In this document: in pieces, positions 61,905 through 64,000 of the stretch
How the letters are laid out: each line of letters begins with the position of its first letter
How positions within the stretch are numbered: the first letter of the stretch is position 1
Assembly (NCBI RefSeq): GCF_003990915.1
Contig: NZ_BHXQ01000004.1
Span: 248,001-312,000 of the forward strand
DNA from: Chryseotalea sanaruensis
Lineage (GTDB): Bacteria > Bacteroidota > Bacteroidia > Cytophagales > Cyclobacteriaceae
DNA length: 64,000 bases
Direction: 5' to 3'
Notes under the pieces: model-generated
The model's input: only the letters and a program-made list of their open reading frames with translations
Told to the model about the DNA's origin: nothing
Databases searched by the model: none
Program-made: the position numbers and the translations under genes

Positions 61905-63029
61905 ATGAGCAAAAGAGATTATTACGAAATATTAGGCGTTGCCAAGAATGCCACCGCTGATGAGGTAAAGAAAGCTTATCGTAAAGTGGCTATTCAGTTT
62001 CACCCTGATAAAAATCCGGGCAATAAAGAAGCAGAAGAAAAATTCAAAGAAGCAGCTGAAGCATATGAAGTACTGAGCAATCAGGAAAAGCGTGCGCAAT
62101 ACGATCGTTTTGGTCATGCCCGTTCAGGTGGCAATGGCGGCTACGGAGGTGGTCATATGAACATGGATGATATCTTCAGTCAATTTGGAGATATATTTGG
62201 CGGTGGAGGCGGAAGTCCTTTTGATAGTTTTTTTGGCGGTGGAGGCGGTGGCCGTCAGCGTCAGCGCAAAGGTTCAAACCTGCGTATTAAACTAAAGCTG
62301 AACCTTGAAGAAATTGCCAATGGTGTTGAGAAAAAAATAAAAGTAAACCGCTTGGTACGTGCCGAAGGTGTTACGTTTAAAACCTGTCCTACTTGTCAGG
62401 GCACAGGGCAAATGCGTAAAGTGGTAAACACCATGTTAGGGCAAATGGTATCAACCTCCGCTTGTAATACTTGTGGTGGTGCTGGTCAGTCAATAGACAA
62501 GCGTCCTGCTGGAGTAGATAGTTCAGGTCTTACGACCAAAGAAGAAATTATATCAGTAAAAATTCCCGCTGGTGTGGCAGATGGTATGCAGCTGTCTATG
62601 TCAGGCAAAGGAAATGATGCACCCGGTGGTGGAGTGCCAGGTGATCTACTAATTCTGATTGAAGAAACAGAGGATAAGAACCTTAAACGTGATGGCAATA
62701 ACCTGATTTACGATTTGCACATCAGTTTTATTGATGCAGCGCTGGGTACACATGTAGAAGTACCCTCTGTTGGTGGTAAGGTGCGCATCAAAATTGAGCC
62801 AGGCACACAGAGTGGTAAAATTCTACGTCTGAAAGGCAAAGGCTTGCGCGATGTAAATGGGTACGAAACAGGAGACCAACTTATTTATGTTAATGTATGG
62901 ACACCTAAGAAGCTTTCCACTGATGAAAAAACTAAACTAGAAAGTCTTAAGGATTCCGTTAATTTTCAGCCCCACCCAGACGCCAGCGAAAAAGGCTTTT
63001 TCGAGCGAATGAAGGAGTATTTCAACTAA
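61905..63029 (+). CDS. dnaJ: Molecular chaperone DnaJ with half zinc finger
   Basis: This 374-residue protein has a J-domain with HPD (33-35), a Gly/Phe-rich linker, a zinc region, and the C-terminal substrate-binding beta-domains ([37 protein letters not shown]). The zinc region contains only two CxxCxGxG-type motifs (CPTCQGTG and CNTCGGAG) instead of four, so only one zinc site can form. It helps DnaK in protein folding. It lies in a grpE-dnaJ pair. Confidence 0.95.
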   Translation: MSKRDYYEILGVAKNATADEVKKAYRKVAIQFHPDKNPGNKEAEEKFKEAAEAYEVLSNQEKRAQYDRFGHARSGGNGGYGGGHMNMDDIFSQFGDIFGGGGGSPFDSFFGGGGGGRQRQRKGSNLRIKLKLNLEEIANGVEKKIKVNRLVRAEGVTFKTCPTCQGTGQMRKVVNTMLGQMVSTSACNTCGGAGQSIDKRPAGVDSSGLTTKEEIISVKIPAGVADGMQLSMSGKGNDAPGGGVPGDLLILIEETEDKNLKRDGNNLIYDLHISFIDAALGTHVEVPSVGGKVRIKIEPGTQSGKILRLKGKGLRDVNGYETGDQLIYVNVWTPKKLSTDEKTKLESLKDSVNFQPHPDASEKGFFERMKEYFN

Positions 63030-63047
63030 AAAGACAAAAAATCAATC

Positions 63048-63068
63048 GTGCCGGCCTTAAACCGGCAC
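63048..63068. repeat. Hairpin downstream of dnaJ
   Basis: GTGCCGG (63048-63054) pairs with CCGGCAC (63062-63068) across a seven-base loop, 19 bases after the dnaJ stop. No T-run follows on the plus strand. A second palindromic patch, AGCTTGTGGCTTGCAG near 63117-63132, lies just beyond. Confidence 0.6.
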
Positions 63069-63262
63069 ACTTACATCAACAGCATCGGATTTACCCAACA
63101 ACCCATTTTACACTTAGCTTGTGGCTTGCAGCCTGCAGCGTGTAGCTAAAAAGAGGAATTGTCTTACAGTTTAGCTCACTTTACCCGCCTTCATTTTTGC
63201 ACTATTTTGGCTAAAAACTTACACAATGTAACCTTAGCTTCATATACGCGTAACCATACTTT

Positions 63263-64000
63263 ATGCACAAAAACTATTTCTTAACCCTTTTGGGGGTATT
63301 GCTAGCAGGGATGGCCACGGGGCAGGTGAAGAAGCAATTCGCAGTAGAAAATACTGATGCATGCGAGTCTATTAAACTTCAGATTAAAGCCAATAGTGGC
63401 AACTGTTATATTAAACCAAGCCAGAATACCGATATTCTGAATGTTTTCAGTAATCAGAGTGAAGAGGCTTTTTCCCACAATTTCATCAAAACCATTAACG
63501 GTAAAGTGTGTGATGTTAAGCTTTCACTAGAAGAGTTGAATCAGGAGGGTTTTGGCCAAAGCATTTCCTCTCGTGTTTTCAATGCCTCAGAAACCAGCGT
63601 GAGAGTTAATACTAATAGTGGCCATAAATTCTGGAAAATGTATTTGAGCGATGCCAAAACATATGCCTTGGAAATGAATTATGGTTTTGGAAATGCCAAC
63701 GTGGATCTTTCAGGTCTATCAATAAAAAAATTGAAAATCAATTCAGGTAGTGCCGATGTGAATGTAGGGTATTTATCAGGCATTGAGAACCAGGTAGAAA
63801 TGGATACCTTTTATGTAAAGGTCGATTTGGGCTCTGTTAATGTAAAGAATCTAAGCCTGGCAAAAACAAGATATTTATTAGCTGATGTTGGTTTCGGTAA
63901 TATGGCACTCGATTTTAGCGAGAGTCCAACCGTTTCAAATACTATTAAAGGAAGTGTAGGAGCAGGTAATTTGATAATTACGTTGCCTAAAAACGATACT
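63263..64000 (+). CDS. Secreted beta-repeat protein, DUF4097/toastrack-like (3' end cut by window edge)
   Basis: The frame opens at 63263 and is still open at the edge, showing 246 residues. It has a signal peptide (MHKNYFLTLLGVLLAGMATGQ) and then a beta-helix-like run with repeated phrases (NANVDLSGLSIKKLKINSGSADVNVGYL, VKVDLGSVNVKNLSL, GFGNMALDFSES, GSVGAGNLIITLPK), typical of DUF4097/LiaF-type adhesin-like domains. Function is unknown. It lies about 230 bases after dnaJ and is not likely to be in its operon. Confidence 0.78.
   Translation, partial: MHKNYFLTLLGVLLAGMATGQVKKQFAVENTDACESIKLQIKANSGNCYIKPSQNTDILNVFSNQSEEAFSHNFIKTINGKVCDVKLSLEELNQEGFGQSISSRVFNASETSVRVNTNSGHKFWKMYLSDAKTYALEMNYGFGNANVDLSGLSIKKLKINSGSADVNVGYLSGIENQVEMDTFYVKVDLGSVNVKNLSLAKTRYLLADVGFGNMALDFSESPTVSNTIKGSVGAGNLIITLPKNDT

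Noticed and set aside
1..64000. CRISPR arrays, tRNA or rRNA genes, IS elements, prophage genes
   Set aside because: I found no regularly spaced repeats, cloverleaf-like segments, rRNA sequence, transposase or phage proteins when reading the intergenic stretches.

Overview
The window is an AT-rich bacterial chromosome segment with dense coding on both strands, short gaps and very little mobile DNA. It almost certainly comes from a member of the Bacteroidota, probably a Cytophagales-like lineage. The signs are: a PorZ-type protein with a type IX secretion C-terminal domain, a BtuB/BtuG-type vitamin B12 uptake pair, repeated TAnnTTTG (-7) promoter elements, few Shine-Dalgarno-like sites, adjacent cdaA and folP, and many Bacteroidota-only families (DUF2723, DUF5522, DUF1599, BT_3928-like, OmpP1/FadL-like). 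I see no rRNA, tRNA, CRISPR array, transposase or phage gene, so it reads as core genome. Both ends cut a gene.

Layout. 1-2009: 5' part of a DUF2723 membrane protein. 2146-7842: a vitamin B12 block, with a BtuF-like lipoprotein, a cobalamin riboswitch leading the btuB-btuG operon, a small DUF5522 protein, and MeaB, the GTPase partner of the B12 enzyme methylmalonyl-CoA mutase. 7897-10181: a stand-alone CHASE2 membrane protein with a FecR-like secreted partner. 10280-18482: housekeeping genes (sucD, PhoH-like ATPase, ferredoxin, tdk, porZ, recO) and conserved unknowns. 18450-24940: a minus-strand five-gene run joining three glycosyltransferases to a membrane Fe-S protein and an FAD oxidoreductase. 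25308-29568: DUF547, an AlbA/Schlafen-type protein and a MoxR-VWA pair. 29844-36015: a tiny lipoprotein, c-di-AMP synthase cdaA, folP, a duplicated DUF1599 protein, a DoxX/thioredoxin-like fusion, shikimate kinase and a FadL-like porin. 36040-43050: a secreted N/W/G-rich protein, proS, DoxX, a hydrolase-ECF sigma-membrane protein triad and an M28 peptidase. 43265-55397: gcvP, a TPR-CHAT protease-like protein, a PD40-OmpA protein, a tandem NTF2-like protein and an M28 peptidase, bracketed by two paralogous secreted proteins with a CxFCG...GPETV signature. 55574-63029: sdaA, upp, an M42 peptidase, hpt, adk, obg, grpE and an unusual dnaJ. 63263-64000: start of a secreted beta-repeat (DUF4097/toastrack-like) protein.

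How the genes work together. The clearest functional unit is B12 acquisition and use: the riboswitch senses cobalamin, BtuG/BtuB capture and import it across the outer membrane, the BtuF-like protein carries it in the periplasm, and MeaB services a B12 enzyme. The glycosyltransferase/redox run, the hydrolase/sigma/membrane triad, the MoxR-VWA pair and the TPR-CHAT/OmpA/NTF2 run look like less-described modules. The intergenic regions carry several different palindromic elements (at 6616, 11537, 26788, 53542/56498, 59972, 61172 and 61815), which are the most conspicuous non-coding structure here.
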